Assembly (NCBI GenBank): GCA_938009235.1
Contig: CALLIK010000012.1
Location: 1 to 64,000 of the forward strand
Reading direction: 5' to 3'
From: an uncultured Caulobacterales bacterium
GTDB lineage: Bacteria > Pseudomonadota > Alphaproteobacteria > Caulobacterales > Maricaulaceae
Length of the DNA: 64,000 bases
In this document: positions 36,121-44,690 of the stretch, one piece after another
Position numbering within the stretch: the first letter of the stretch is position 1
Layout: each line of letters begins with the position of its first letter
The notes under the pieces: generated by a model
Told to the model about the DNA's origin: nothing
Databases searched by the model: none
What the model saw: only the letters and a program-made list of their open reading frames with translations
Translations under genes and position numbers: made by a program

Positions 36121-36907
36121 GCGCCAACGTACCGTCGATAAGTGACAGGTTTGCGCCTTGTCCGTGACCTGGGACAACAACTTTGGCTTTCGGGTAAGTA
36201 GCTTTGACCCACTGTAAGCTTTCGCTCCATTTGCTCAGGTCTGCATCCTCAATATTTCCGAGGGATGCGACGCCCGACCCCCTTACCGCACATCCCCCAT
36301 AAAGAATGCCTGCGGAGGGTGCGTAAACGACTAAATTATCAGAGGCGTGGCCATGTCCGGGGTAGGCGACTTCTAGGCTTCCAACTTTTGTGCGAGACTT
36401 TGGCGCTTTTAACGCGGCTACCGATGTGTTCGGAGCAGGATATCCAGCTCTTGCCGCGAGGACGGGCGTGTCAGGATGCGTGAAGATTTTGACGCCTTGC
36501 CATTCCGCCGCATCAACACCTGCGGTGCGGTCTGCGTGGTGATGGGTGACGATCATTTTTGTAACGGGCTTTCCTGTCTCGCTGCGGACTTTCTCGATAA
36601 GAGATAGCGTCGCAAGCTCGCCCCATGCGCCGTCGACTAAGGTTACTTCTTCGCCCTCGACGACGACCAATCCGTTGGACGAGATGGGCTTTTGACCCGG
36701 TAGTGTATAATTCGTCGTGTGAACCCAGATGTTATCTGCAATTTTCGACAGCGTAACAGGGTAGTCTGCCTGAATTTTGGTCATGACAGTTTCTTCTGCA
36801 TTGTTTTTTGCATCTGGGGTATCTGCACCGCCGCAAGCCGTCAGCGCAAATGCAGTCGTTACGGCAGCAGCCGCCAGGAGAGAACGTTTCAACATAGGAA
36901 ATCTCAT
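36071..36907 (-). CDS. Subclass B1-like metallo-beta-lactamase lipoprotein
   Basis: 278-residue lipoprotein (lipobox LTAC, Cys25) with a metallo-beta-lactamase fold. All six ligands of a B1 site are present in order: HHHAD gives His122, His124, Asp126; GHGHASDN gives His187; GGC gives Cys206; PGHG gives His248. The segment SLGNIEDAD after the cysteine is also a B1 feature, and lipidation recalls NDM enzymes. This argues for a true two-zinc B1 enzyme rather than a glyoxalase-II-type hydrolase. Whether it hydrolyses beta-lactams is untested. It follows the uracil-DNA glycosylase gene by 48 bases on the same strand. Its 3' end overlaps the convergent glycosyltransferase by 50 bases. Confidence 0.85.
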   Translation of the reverse strand: MRFPMLKRSLLAAAAVTTAFALTACGGADTPDAKNNAEETVMTKIQADYPVTLSKIADNIWVHTTNYTLPGQKPISSNGLVVVEGEEVTLVDGAWGELATLSLIEKVRSETGKPVTKMIVTHHHADRTAGVDAAEWQGVKIFTHPDTPVLAARAGYPAPNTSVAALKAPKSRTKVGSLEVAYPGHGHASDNLVVYAPSAGILYGGCAVRGSGVASLGNIEDADLSKWSESLQWVKATYPKAKVVVPGHGQGANLSLIDGTLALIRAEVEKTDDTPEAP

Positions 36908-36955
36908 TTATAGTTGGGCGTCATTTTCCGCCATATAGCGGCGATGGATGAAAAC

Positions 36956-37699
36956 TTAAAGTGTGAGAAGTTTTTCGCGCAAGGTGAGCAAGTCGCGCCA
37001 CGCATCTTTTTTCAATTCTGGACGGCGGATCAAGAAGGCAGGATGATAGAGCGGCATCGCAGGGTAAGTTGTGCCAGAAATCGTGACATCCTGCCATTGG
37101 CCGTGATTTTTCATAATGCCTGTGACGCCTGTCAGGGCGCTCATAGATGCTCCGCCCACAAGCAATATAACTTTGGGCTGCACGAGCTCGATATGTTTTT
37201 CTAGGAAGGGACGGCACAACGCAACGTCCTGCGGCGTAGGATTGCGGTCCTTGGGTAAGCGCCAATTTACGATATTTGTGGCGTAGAAATCATCTTCGCC
37301 TAGCGCAATCGCGCCCAACATGCGGTCCAGTAATTGACCTGATGGGCCGATGAAGGGCTTGCCTTGAATGTCTTCTTCTCGGCCGGGTGCTTCGCCGATG
37401 ACCATTAAATTAGCCTCAGGGTTACCACGCGCGAAGACGACCTGACGCGCCGCGTCAGACAAAGCCCCCGCATCATAATTATTCATGACGTCTTTTAAGG
37501 CGTCTAAGGTTCGAATTTTTGACAGCTCAGGTGCGACCACACTTGGTTTTTCCGCCGCAGGTGACGACGCGGCTAAGGGAGAGGCCGCTTTTACGAGAGG
37601 TCGTTTTTTGACACGTACAGGCCGCGCCGCAGGGACGTTCGGCACATCCACACCCATTTGGGCGTACCAATCCAGTAATGACCGAAGGGCGCTATCCAT
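36956..37699 (-). CDS. Uracil-DNA glycosylase family 4-like protein lacking the Fe-S cysteines
   Basis: 247-residue protein of the uracil-DNA glycosylase superfamily, family 4/5 type. A Pro/Ala-rich N-terminal tail (about 20-55) precedes the domain. Motif 1 is GEAPGREEDIQGKPF (about 102-116), TNIVNWR lies at 141-147, and motif 2 is HPAFL (219-223). Family 4 enzymes normally hold a [4Fe-4S] cluster with four cysteines. Here only one cysteine exists in the whole protein, Cys162 in ALCRPFL; the region before motif 1 reads YDAGALSD where a cysteine is usual. It may be a cluster-free DNA repair enzyme or an altered-function relative. It is followed by the beta-lactamase-like gene. Confidence 0.85.
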   Translation of the reverse strand: MDSALRSLLDWYAQMGVDVPNVPAARPVRVKKRPLVKAASPLAASSPAAEKPSVVAPELSKIRTLDALKDVMNNYDAGALSDAARQVVFARGNPEANLMVIGEAPGREEDIQGKPFIGPSGQLLDRMLGAIALGEDDFYATNIVNWRLPKDRNPTPQDVALCRPFLEKHIELVQPKVILLVGGASMSALTGVTGIMKNHGQWQDVTISGTTYPAMPLYHPAFLIRRPELKKDAWRDLLTLREKLLTL

Positions 37700-37729
37700 T
37701 ATGTGAGGCCCTCCTTTGGGATTTAATCA

Positions 37730-39133
37730 TTACTTTGAAGCCGTCTTAAACACGGTTCTGACATTTGCTTCAATACAGCCAATGATTTCTGCTGCTATAT
37801 CTTTGCCTGTGGCTTTCGTGATGCCTTCTAATCCGGGGGAAGAATTTACCTCCAGTATTTTGGGGCCTTCGGATGATCGTAAAATATCAACACCTGCGAC
37901 TTTTAACTTGAGAATTTTTGTTGCCTTAATAGCGGCTCGACGTTCTTCTTTGCTTAGCGTGGCCTTCTTTACGCTGCCGCCTTGATGGACGTTAGATCTG
38001 AACTCGCCGTCTTTGGCCGTACGCATCATGGCGCCGACGACTTTTCCGTCGATAACGAAGCAACGAAGATCGGACCCGCCAGCTTCTTTGACGAATTCTT
38101 GTACTAAGAAATGCGCATTTAAACCGCGGAAAGCATCAATGATGGCGCTGGCGGCGGCGCGGGTTTCTGCCAATACAACGCCTTTGCCTTGTGTGGATTC
38201 GAGAAGTTTGACGACAACAGGTGCGCCGCCCACAAGGTCCAAAATGCCCTGTGTATCATGCGAGGACTTGGCGAAGGCTGTGACAGGCATATTTAACCCG
38301 TTCTGAGACAGCACTTGATGTGCGAGAAGTTTGTCGCGACTGGCTCCAATTGGCTGCGCATTGTTCAAACAAAATACGCCCATGGCTTCGAATTGCCGCA
38401 CAATAGCCATGCCGTAAAAGGTCAACCTTGATCCAATCCGGGGGATAATTGCATCGTAGCGAGGCAGGGGGGAACCGTCATAATAGACGTCCGGTTTATG
38501 CGCGTTAATCGACATGTAACAGCGAGAGGTATAGATCATGTCGACGACATGGCCGCGCGCTTCGGCAGCTCTGACCATCTCGGTGTTGGAGTAATTATTT
38601 GGTTCTTGCGTGAGAATACCTATCCGAAGCGGTCGCAAAGGAATGGCCTTTTTGCCCTGTTTTCGTTTGTAAACATCATAAGATAAAACAGGTTGTTGGA
38701 AAGACAGAGTTGGTGTGACGGTCACATCTTCGCTCAATGCTGAACGGCCCAATAACATGCGGTAGCCCATGGTTTCCCTATTTGTTAGGGAGATTTCGAT
38801 GGGCCATTTTTTATCTCCAACACTGAGGTCAGCTGCAATAATGTAACGAAGTTCAGTGGATCCGTTTGAGGATGTGACACTTCGGCGATCTAGAACTTTG
38901 GCAGAGCATATAACTTCGACTGTAGGGTTACTTGGATCAGGGTGCATGATGAACCGAACTTGCGGTTTTTCATCCGTACCAAATGGTTCAATTGCAACAG
39001 CATGCAGCGCAGATGTACGGGCGCCAGTATCTACTTTTGCTTTGATTGCAGGGAGCGATAACCCAGGCAGAGATACCCATTCCTCCCAGCCCAAGACTTG
39101 CAAGGCTGGTGTGTTCTCATTTAAATCAGTCAT
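37730..39133 (-). CDS. RimB-RimK fusion: ATP-dependent zinc protease-like domain plus glutamate ligase
   Basis: A 467-residue two-domain protein. Residues about 10-145 match the RimB (retropepsin-like, DUF785/PF05618) domain, with KVDTGARTSALHA holding the Asp-Thr-Gly motif (Asp35) and GYRMLLGRSAL at about 123-133. Residues about 168-467 are a RimK ATP-grasp ligase, with LRIGILTQEP, GASRDKLLAHQVL, VVVKLLESTQGKGVV, FVKEAGGSDLRCFVIDGKVVGAM (partly) and ILEVNSSPGLEGI. RimK adds glutamates to the C-terminus of ribosomal protein S6 and RimB trims them in Pseudomonas-type systems; here both are one chain. Confidence 0.9.
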   Translation of the reverse strand: MTDLNENTPALQVLGWEEWVSLPGLSLPAIKAKVDTGARTSALHAVAIEPFGTDEKPQVRFIMHPDPSNPTVEVICSAKVLDRRSVTSSNGSTELRYIIAADLSVGDKKWPIEISLTNRETMGYRMLLGRSALSEDVTVTPTLSFQQPVLSYDVYKRKQGKKAIPLRPLRIGILTQEPNNYSNTEMVRAAEARGHVVDMIYTSRCYMSINAHKPDVYYDGSPLPRYDAIIPRIGSRLTFYGMAIVRQFEAMGVFCLNNAQPIGASRDKLLAHQVLSQNGLNMPVTAFAKSSHDTQGILDLVGGAPVVVKLLESTQGKGVVLAETRAAASAIIDAFRGLNAHFLVQEFVKEAGGSDLRCFVIDGKVVGAMMRTAKDGEFRSNVHQGGSVKKATLSKEERRAAIKATKILKLKVAGVDILRSSEGPKILEVNSSPGLEGITKATGKDIAAEIIGCIEANVRTVFKTASK

Positions 39134-39251
39134 AGTAGAGTCTTATTCTGTATTTCTGCGTTGATCTGGCGGTAGAGATGCTTGTCGCGCGATGCCTGAG
39201 CCGTTAGAGCATAGGACAATAAGTACATACCGCGAAGGCCAAAGATCGACA

Positions 39252-40955
39252 ATGTATAATCTAGACCAAACAAGCGCCGCATTCACCGTTGAAGACTCTA
39301 CTGTCGAGCGCGAGTCTATGGAGTATGATGTTGTCATCGTTGGTGCGGGACCTGCGGGCCTTTCCGCTGCGATTCGTTTGAAGCAAAACAACCCTGAAAC
39401 GACCGTCGTCGTGCTTGAAAAAGGGTCCGAAGTTGGCGCGCATATTTTATCAGGGGCTGTGCTCGACCCAAAAGGTATTCGTGAATTATTTCCTGATTTT
39501 GAGACCATGGACGGATGTCCAATCAAGACCGAAGTTAAAGCCGATAAGTTTTATGTTTACGGGCCTGCGGGCGCGCTGCGGATTCCTGAATTTGTTCTAC
39601 CGCCGTTGATGCATAATCACGGCAACTACATTGTCTCCATGGCGAATGTTTGCCGCTGGTTGGCGGAACAAGCTGAAGGCCTTGGTGTCGAGGTTTTCCC
39701 TGGGATGGCCTGTTCAGCACTGGTTTACCGCGAAGATGGTTCCGTCAAAGGTGTCGTGGCCGGTGAGTTCGGATTTCAGAAAGATGGCTCCAAAGGTCCA
39801 GGCTATGAGCCAGGCATGGAGCTACACGGTAAATATGTGATGTTGGGTGAGGGCGCTCGCGGATCATTGTCTAAAGTTGCGATTGCTAAATATAATCTAG
39901 ACGAGGGCACGCAGCCATCAAAATTCGGTCTGGGCATGAAAGAAATTTGGGAAATTGATCCAGTCAAACATAGCGAAGGCACAGTCGTGCATTCTGCGGG
40001 TTGGCCGCTCGGGTGGAAACAGGGCGGAGGCTCATTCATGTACCATGCCGAAAACAATCAAGTCTTCCTCGGCATGATTGTCGATTTGAATTACGAAAAC
40101 CCGAACATGTATCCCTATATGGAATTCCAAAAATGGAAGACCCATCCAGATATAGCTGACTTGTTAGAAGGCGGTAAACGCGTGGCGTATGGCGCGCGTG
40201 TTGTGACCAAGGGCGGTATTCAATCTGTGCCTCAGGTCGCGTTCCCTGGTGGCGCGCTGCTTGGCTGTACGGCAGGTCTCGTCAATTTGCCGCGTATCAA
40301 GGGTAATCACAATGCGATGCTTTCGGGCATTCACGCGGCGGATGCTGCGACGAAGGCCCTCGCGTCTGGCCGCTCTGGTGATACGCTCGAAGACTATGAT
40401 CACATGTTGCACGACGGACCGATTGGTGAAGACCTTCGCCCTGTTCGCAATGTTGCGCCTTTGAATGCTCGCTTTGGACCTTTCCTCGGCGGTATGTTGA
40501 TGGGAGGCGTTGATATGTGGGCCGCAAGCCTCTTGAAGTTCAATCTTTTCGGCACATTGGGCCACAAAAAAGATGACGCTGGCTCAACCAAAAAATTGGG
40601 TAAGTTCAAGCCTATTGATTACCCGAAGCCAGATGGCGTTTTGACATTTGACCGCCTGACCAATGTGTCCTTTACGGCGACGAACCATGGTGAAGAACAA
40701 CCTAGTCATTTGCGCCTCATTGACGACTCCATTCCGATCACTGTTAACTTGCCTGACTATGACGAGCCTGCTGTTCGATATTGTCCTGCTGGTGTTTACG
40801 AGGTCTTGACCGATGATGATGGCTCTAACCCGCGTTTCAATATCAACGCGCAGAACTGCATCCATTGTAAGACATGTGATATTAAAGACCCGTCGCGCAA
40901 TATCGTCTGGACCGTTCCTGAAGGCGGTGGTGGTCCCAACTACCCAAATATGTAA
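39252..40955 (+). CDS. Electron transfer flavoprotein-ubiquinone oxidoreductase
   Basis: ETF-QO (567 aa from ATG 39252), an inner-membrane enzyme passing electrons from acyl-CoA dehydrogenases, via ETF, to ubiquinone. The FAD fold is VVIVGAGPAGLSAAIRLKQ (about residues 26-44). The membrane/quinone region and GCTAGLVNLPRIKGNHNAMLSG (partly) are present. The [4Fe-4S] cysteines are in CPAGVYE and CIHCKTCDIKDP near the C-terminus. The start could be upstream at 39192; the ATG at 39252 is preferred on family length. It is divergent from the RimB-RimK fusion. Confidence 0.94.
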   Translation: MYNLDQTSAAFTVEDSTVERESMEYDVVIVGAGPAGLSAAIRLKQNNPETTVVVLEKGSEVGAHILSGAVLDPKGIRELFPDFETMDGCPIKTEVKADKFYVYGPAGALRIPEFVLPPLMHNHGNYIVSMANVCRWLAEQAEGLGVEVFPGMACSALVYREDGSVKGVVAGEFGFQKDGSKGPGYEPGMELHGKYVMLGEGARGSLSKVAIAKYNLDEGTQPSKFGLGMKEIWEIDPVKHSEGTVVHSAGWPLGWKQGGGSFMYHAENNQVFLGMIVDLNYENPNMYPYMEFQKWKTHPDIADLLEGGKRVAYGARVVTKGGIQSVPQVAFPGGALLGCTAGLVNLPRIKGNHNAMLSGIHAADAATKALASGRSGDTLEDYDHMLHDGPIGEDLRPVRNVAPLNARFGPFLGGMLMGGVDMWAASLLKFNLFGTLGHKKDDAGSTKKLGKFKPIDYPKPDGVLTFDRLTNVSFTATNHGEEQPSHLRLIDDSIPITVNLPDYDEPAVRYCPAGVYEVLTDDDGSNPRFNINAQNCIHCKTCDIKDPSRNIVWTVPEGGGGPNYPNM

Positions 40956-41036
40956 CGCTAAGATTCACTAAAAAAAGATGACGATATTTCGGTGCCGTCA
41001 TCAATCTCTATTTCTCGTGCGCCATAGAAAGTTGTC

Positions 41037-42752
41037 ATGAAACGACGTATAGTTCCTTTAACTCTCGCCGCTATTTTTGCTTTGTCCTGCCAGTCGCCAG
41101 ACGTGGCTGTAGCGGCAACTGACACATCAGACTTGTCTGACTTATACGGCAACTATCTGGCGGGGAGTTACGCACATAAAATTGAAGATCGGGCGTCGCA
41201 GCAGAAATATTTCACAGACGCATTCCTACAGCAGCCAACTGATACGCGTATCGGTCGCCGCGCCATTGTCTCTGCAATTGAGACAGGTGATTTTGCGGCA
41301 GCTATCCGATTGTCTGAAAAATTATATAAAACTGATAAATCTGAAACCATGGTGCGGGCGGTCTTGGGGGTGGATTCTTACCGCCGTGGACGTAATAATC
41401 GAGCGCTGAAATATTTTTCGGGTGCCTCAAGTGACAAAACCATGACCTTACTTATGCAGTTGGTAAAAGGTTGGGTTGAGGCGGATGAACAAGATTATAC
41501 TTCGGCGCGAGAGACTTTCGCCAACATAAAGGGCACTGCTTTTTTTGAAAACTTTGCTGAGCTTCAACTCGCGAAAATTGATGCCGTGGAGGGCGAATAT
41601 GAGGCCGCCCTCGAGAGATTAGATGCGGTTGATGCTAGCGGCGTAGCTGGAGTGGAGTCCTTGCTGACACGCGTTCGAATTCTTGATCAAATGGATCGTC
41701 AAGACGAAGCGATTACTGAGTTAGAAGAAATACTTGTCGACAATGAAAGACTTACGATTGGCCCTGTTGGTGGGTATCTAAAGCGTTTGCAGGCAGAACA
41801 AAACTTACCTGAAATTAGTTTTAAAGGCGAAGCGTCGCGATCCCTAACGGACCCCGCTTTTGAATTTTTTGCCCGTAATCGTTCGATCGAAGGGGCTGAA
41901 CTTTTCCTACGTTTCGCGATCTGGCTTGACCCTAAAAATACAAAATCTTCGATTTGGTTGGCGTCTATTTTAGAGGAACAAGGTGATATTGGGGAAGATA
42001 ACGCTGAGGTCCTTTACCGTTCTATTGGTGATACGGATGCGAATTATGTGTCTGCGCAGCTCCAGCTTGCCAATATCCATTTTAATCGCAAGGAAGATGA
42101 CATCGCGATTAAAGTGCTAGAGTCGCTCAATGCGCGAGAGCAATCGGTCCTGACACGCGAGAGTCTGGGTCGAGCGCGTTTCTTCCGCGAAAATTATGAG
42201 GAAGCCTTACCTTTCTATGAAGACTTAGTCGGTTCCCTAACGGACGAAGAGATTACAGCGAATATTGAACCTCTGCGGTTTCGTGCGATTATTTATGAGC
42301 GTTTGAAGCGATGGCCTGAGGCCGAAGCTGACTTCAAACGTGTGTTGAAACTTGTACCTGATGACGTCGATACACTGAATTATTTGGGGTATACATGGGT
42401 CGATCGCGGCGAAAATTTGACAGAAGCCTTCGACATGATCCGCGAAGCGGTAAAGCAACAGCCGCAATCTGGCGCTATTGTCGATAGCTTAGGCTGGGCG
42501 CATTACAAATTAGGTGAGTATCAAGAGGCAAAAGAAAAACTGGAGGATGCTGTCGCACTCTCTCCGTCTTCCGCCACCATTATTGATCACTTGGGTGATG
42601 TATATTGGAAGTTAGGCCGCAAACGTGAAGCTGGATTTCAGTGGAAACGCGCCCTTGAATTCGACCCTACTGATGAAGAGCGTGCAACGATTGCATCGAA
42701 GCTCGAAAATGGGCTCGATGAAAGTTCCACTTCACCCATAGCTGCCCCGTAG
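41037..42752 (+). CDS. TPR-repeat lipoprotein
   Basis: 571-residue envelope protein with tetratricopeptide repeats. The N-terminus MKRRIVPLTLAAIFALSC ends in a lipobox-like LSC (Cys18), suggesting outer-membrane lipidation. At least eight helix-turn-helix repeats are recognisable between about residues 40 and 555, the clearest being the last three (EADFKRVLKLVPDD, LEDAVALSPSS, WKRALEFDPTD). Such proteins often assemble outer-membrane or cell-division machinery. The gene ends five bases before ispE, making an operon. No specific partner can be named. Confidence 0.87.
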   Translation: MKRRIVPLTLAAIFALSCQSPDVAVAATDTSDLSDLYGNYLAGSYAHKIEDRASQQKYFTDAFLQQPTDTRIGRRAIVSAIETGDFAAAIRLSEKLYKTDKSETMVRAVLGVDSYRRGRNNRALKYFSGASSDKTMTLLMQLVKGWVEADEQDYTSARETFANIKGTAFFENFAELQLAKIDAVEGEYEAALERLDAVDASGVAGVESLLTRVRILDQMDRQDEAITELEEILVDNERLTIGPVGGYLKRLQAEQNLPEISFKGEASRSLTDPAFEFFARNRSIEGAELFLRFAIWLDPKNTKSSIWLASILEEQGDIGEDNAEVLYRSIGDTDANYVSAQLQLANIHFNRKEDDIAIKVLESLNAREQSVLTRESLGRARFFRENYEEALPFYEDLVGSLTDEEITANIEPLRFRAIIYERLKRWPEAEADFKRVLKLVPDDVDTLNYLGYTWVDRGENLTEAFDMIREAVKQQPQSGAIVDSLGWAHYKLGEYQEAKEKLEDAVALSPSSATIIDHLGDVYWKLGRKREAGFQWKRALEFDPTDEERATIASKLENGLDESSTSPIAAP

Positions 42753-42756
42753 TGAC

Positions 42757-43611
42757 ATGGTAGAGGGCGTGGGCAGAGGTGATATTGATGTAGTTAAAAT
42801 GGAAATCGCGCCCGCTAAGGTCAATTTAACGCTTCACGTTGGCGCTACCCGAGAAGACGGGTATCACCCTCTGGACAGCCTTGTTGTCTTTGCTGACTTT
42901 GGAGACAAACTTTGGTTTGAGCCTGCGGCAAAGAAACGGCTCACAATTCGCGGCGCTGACGACCTGCCTACGGGCGGTTCAAACTTAATTATGCGTGCAA
43001 TGGGTATGGCTAAAGTGTCGCCTCACCATGTTATTTTAGATAAGAAAATCCCCATTTCTGCTGGCTTAGGTGGAGGCAGTGCGAATGCAGGAGCTGTATT
43101 ACGCGCGTTTGATTCAAATTTAACTGATAGAGACTTGGCTTATAAATTGGGCGCGGATGTGCCTGTTTGCCGTGTGTCTCAAACGTCCATGATGCGAGGC
43201 ATCGGTGAGGATGTATCGCAGCTTCCGAACTTAGGTCAGCTGTCTGCGGTTCTGGTCAATCCGGGTGTTGCCGTGTCGACGGGCGCGATTTTTCGAGCGA
43301 TGGATAGTGAGCCAAGAGCGGCAGAGCCGCGTACGACGTCTTTGAGTGGAGGTCTTTTGTTCCGCGCTCTAGCTGGCGGTAATGACATGCAAGACGCTGC
43401 GATTGGTGAAGCTCCCGTTATTGCAGATGTATTGCGAACTTTGGCCCAACATTCTGGATGTGAATTGGCGCGCATGTCTGGATCGGGCGCAACCTGTTTT
43501 GGAATATTTAGATCGGATGCTCAGGCATATGATGTGGCTGATGCGATATCAAATGCGCAGCCTGGGTGGTGGGTAAAAGCTTGCCGCCTTGGTGATGAAG
43601 AGACCGTCTGA
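42757..43611 (+). CDS. ispE: 4-diphosphocytidyl-2-C-methyl-D-erythritol kinase
   Basis: GHMP kinase of the MEP isoprenoid pathway (284 aa), phosphorylating CDP-ME. The substrate segment APAKVNLTLHVG (about residues 19-30) and the glycine-rich ATP loop PISAGLGGGSANAG (about 98-111) are present; GGGSAN replaces the usual GGGSAD/SSD. The catalytic Asp is in GADVPVC (about 140-146). The first 14 residues precede the normal family start; an internal ATG at 42799 (MEIAPAKVN) is equally plausible. It sits between the TPR gene (4-base gap) and the wecA-like gene (overlapping TGATG). Confidence 0.93.
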   Translation: MVEGVGRGDIDVVKMEIAPAKVNLTLHVGATREDGYHPLDSLVVFADFGDKLWFEPAAKKRLTIRGADDLPTGGSNLIMRAMGMAKVSPHHVILDKKIPISAGLGGGSANAGAVLRAFDSNLTDRDLAYKLGADVPVCRVSQTSMMRGIGEDVSQLPNLGQLSAVLVNPGVAVSTGAIFRAMDSEPRAAEPRTTSLSGGLLFRALAGGNDMQDAAIGEAPVIADVLRTLAQHSGCELARMSGSGATCFGIFRSDAQAYDVADAISNAQPGWWVKACRLGDEETV

Positions 43612-44690
43612 TGTTCGCGCAGAACATAGGGCTTTGGGTGCAGATTGCAGCATTGGCATTTTTCACTAGCCTAGCCGTTACAGGTTTTATGTGCGCGGCG
43701 GGCTTGGGTGATGCGTCTGAGGGTCGATCTGCTCATAAGGGTATCATTCCTACAGCAGGCGGGGTCGGAGTGATCGCAGGTTTAGGCGTCGCACTTGGCG
43801 CATTTGCTCTCTTGTTTCCCAACTATGAATTTGGACGTGGCTTTGCGCCCGTCATGGCTTTGGTGTTCGCTGCAGGCTTTTTGGGCTTGGTTGATGATGC
43901 GTTGACCTTGGGATCGAAGCTTAAATTCGGACTTATGCTCCTTATCTGCGCGGCTGCCGTGTGGTCGATTGGCCCGCCTTCAAACTTACCTTTTCTAGGT
44001 GAACCGATTGAGCTGCACCCAAGTCTTGGTTTTATTGGCGCGATGCTCTGGATATTCGTGGTTATGAATGCTGTCAATTTTATGGACGGCGCAAATGGCT
44101 TGATGGCGATGGCATTGGCCGTTGCTAATTTTGCATTATTTGGAGTCGGGTTGATAGGGGGCTCACCGACGACGCTACTACTCTCGACTTTGGGTTTGAT
44201 GGTGCTCTTAGGGTTTTTACCTTATAACTTGCGTCCCAAAGCCAGTGTTTTCGCAGGAGATGTGGGCTCTCTAAGCCTAGGGTTTCTCTTTGCTGTGGCT
44301 GTATTGTTCCTGATCGTTGAAACGCCTGACAAGTCATATCATCTCGTCGGACCTATTCTCATTTTACCGCTTTTGACGGATGTTCTGCTGACATTGGTTC
44401 GACGTGTTCGTAAGCGTGAGAATATTCTACAGGCGCACAATACGCATATGTATCAACGCCTCATCCGAAGTGGACAAGGGCATCTATCCGTCAGCGGGTC
44501 CTATGCCTTTGCCTCTTTGGTCTGTGCGAATATCGTTGTGATAGGCTCGGCTAAAGGCTGGCTTGATCAGATACATGCTCCGCTTATGTTGGTTGGCGCG
44601 AGTGTGGCAAGCTATTGGCTCATGAGCCGCGCTTTGCCTGAAACTAAATCAGCTAATGCGAGCAACAACAAAACTAGCGAGCTCTTTTAG
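43611..44690 (+). CDS. Polyprenyl-phosphate glycosyl-1-phosphate transferase (WecA/MraY family)
   Basis: Multi-spanning transferase (359 aa) that attaches an N-acetylhexosamine-1-phosphate to undecaprenyl phosphate to start cell-surface glycan synthesis. Motifs in order: PTAGGVGVI, FLGLVDD (Mg/prenyl-phosphate site, about residue 88-94), NAVNFMDGANGL (about 144-155), FAGDVGSLSLGF (about 206-217) and the cytoplasmic HNTHMYQRL (about 279-287). About ten hydrophobic helices are predicted. The aspartate-rich motif and HxxxxYQ form point to WecA-type rather than MraY. It shares an operon with ispE and the TPR gene and ends with a 42-base overlap with the convergent prenyl synthase. Confidence 0.9.
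   Translation: MFAQNIGLWVQIAALAFFTSLAVTGFMCAAGLGDASEGRSAHKGIIPTAGGVGVIAGLGVALGAFALLFPNYEFGRGFAPVMALVFAAGFLGLVDDALTLGSKLKFGLMLLICAAAVWSIGPPSNLPFLGEPIELHPSLGFIGAMLWIFVVMNAVNFMDGANGLMAMALAVANFALFGVGLIGGSPTTLLLSTLGLMVLLGFLPYNLRPKASVFAGDVGSLSLGFLFAVAVLFLIVETPDKSYHLVGPILILPLLTDVLLTLVRRVRKRENILQAHNTHMYQRLIRSGQGHLSVSGSYAFASLVCANIVVIGSAKGWLDQIHAPLMLVGASVASYWLMSRALPETKSANASNNKTSELF

Noticed and set aside
40977..41002. Hairpin GATGACG/CGTCATC after the ETF-QO gene as a terminator
   Set aside because: No T run follows on the plus strand; the A run before it would suit only minus-strand transcription, where no gene ends.
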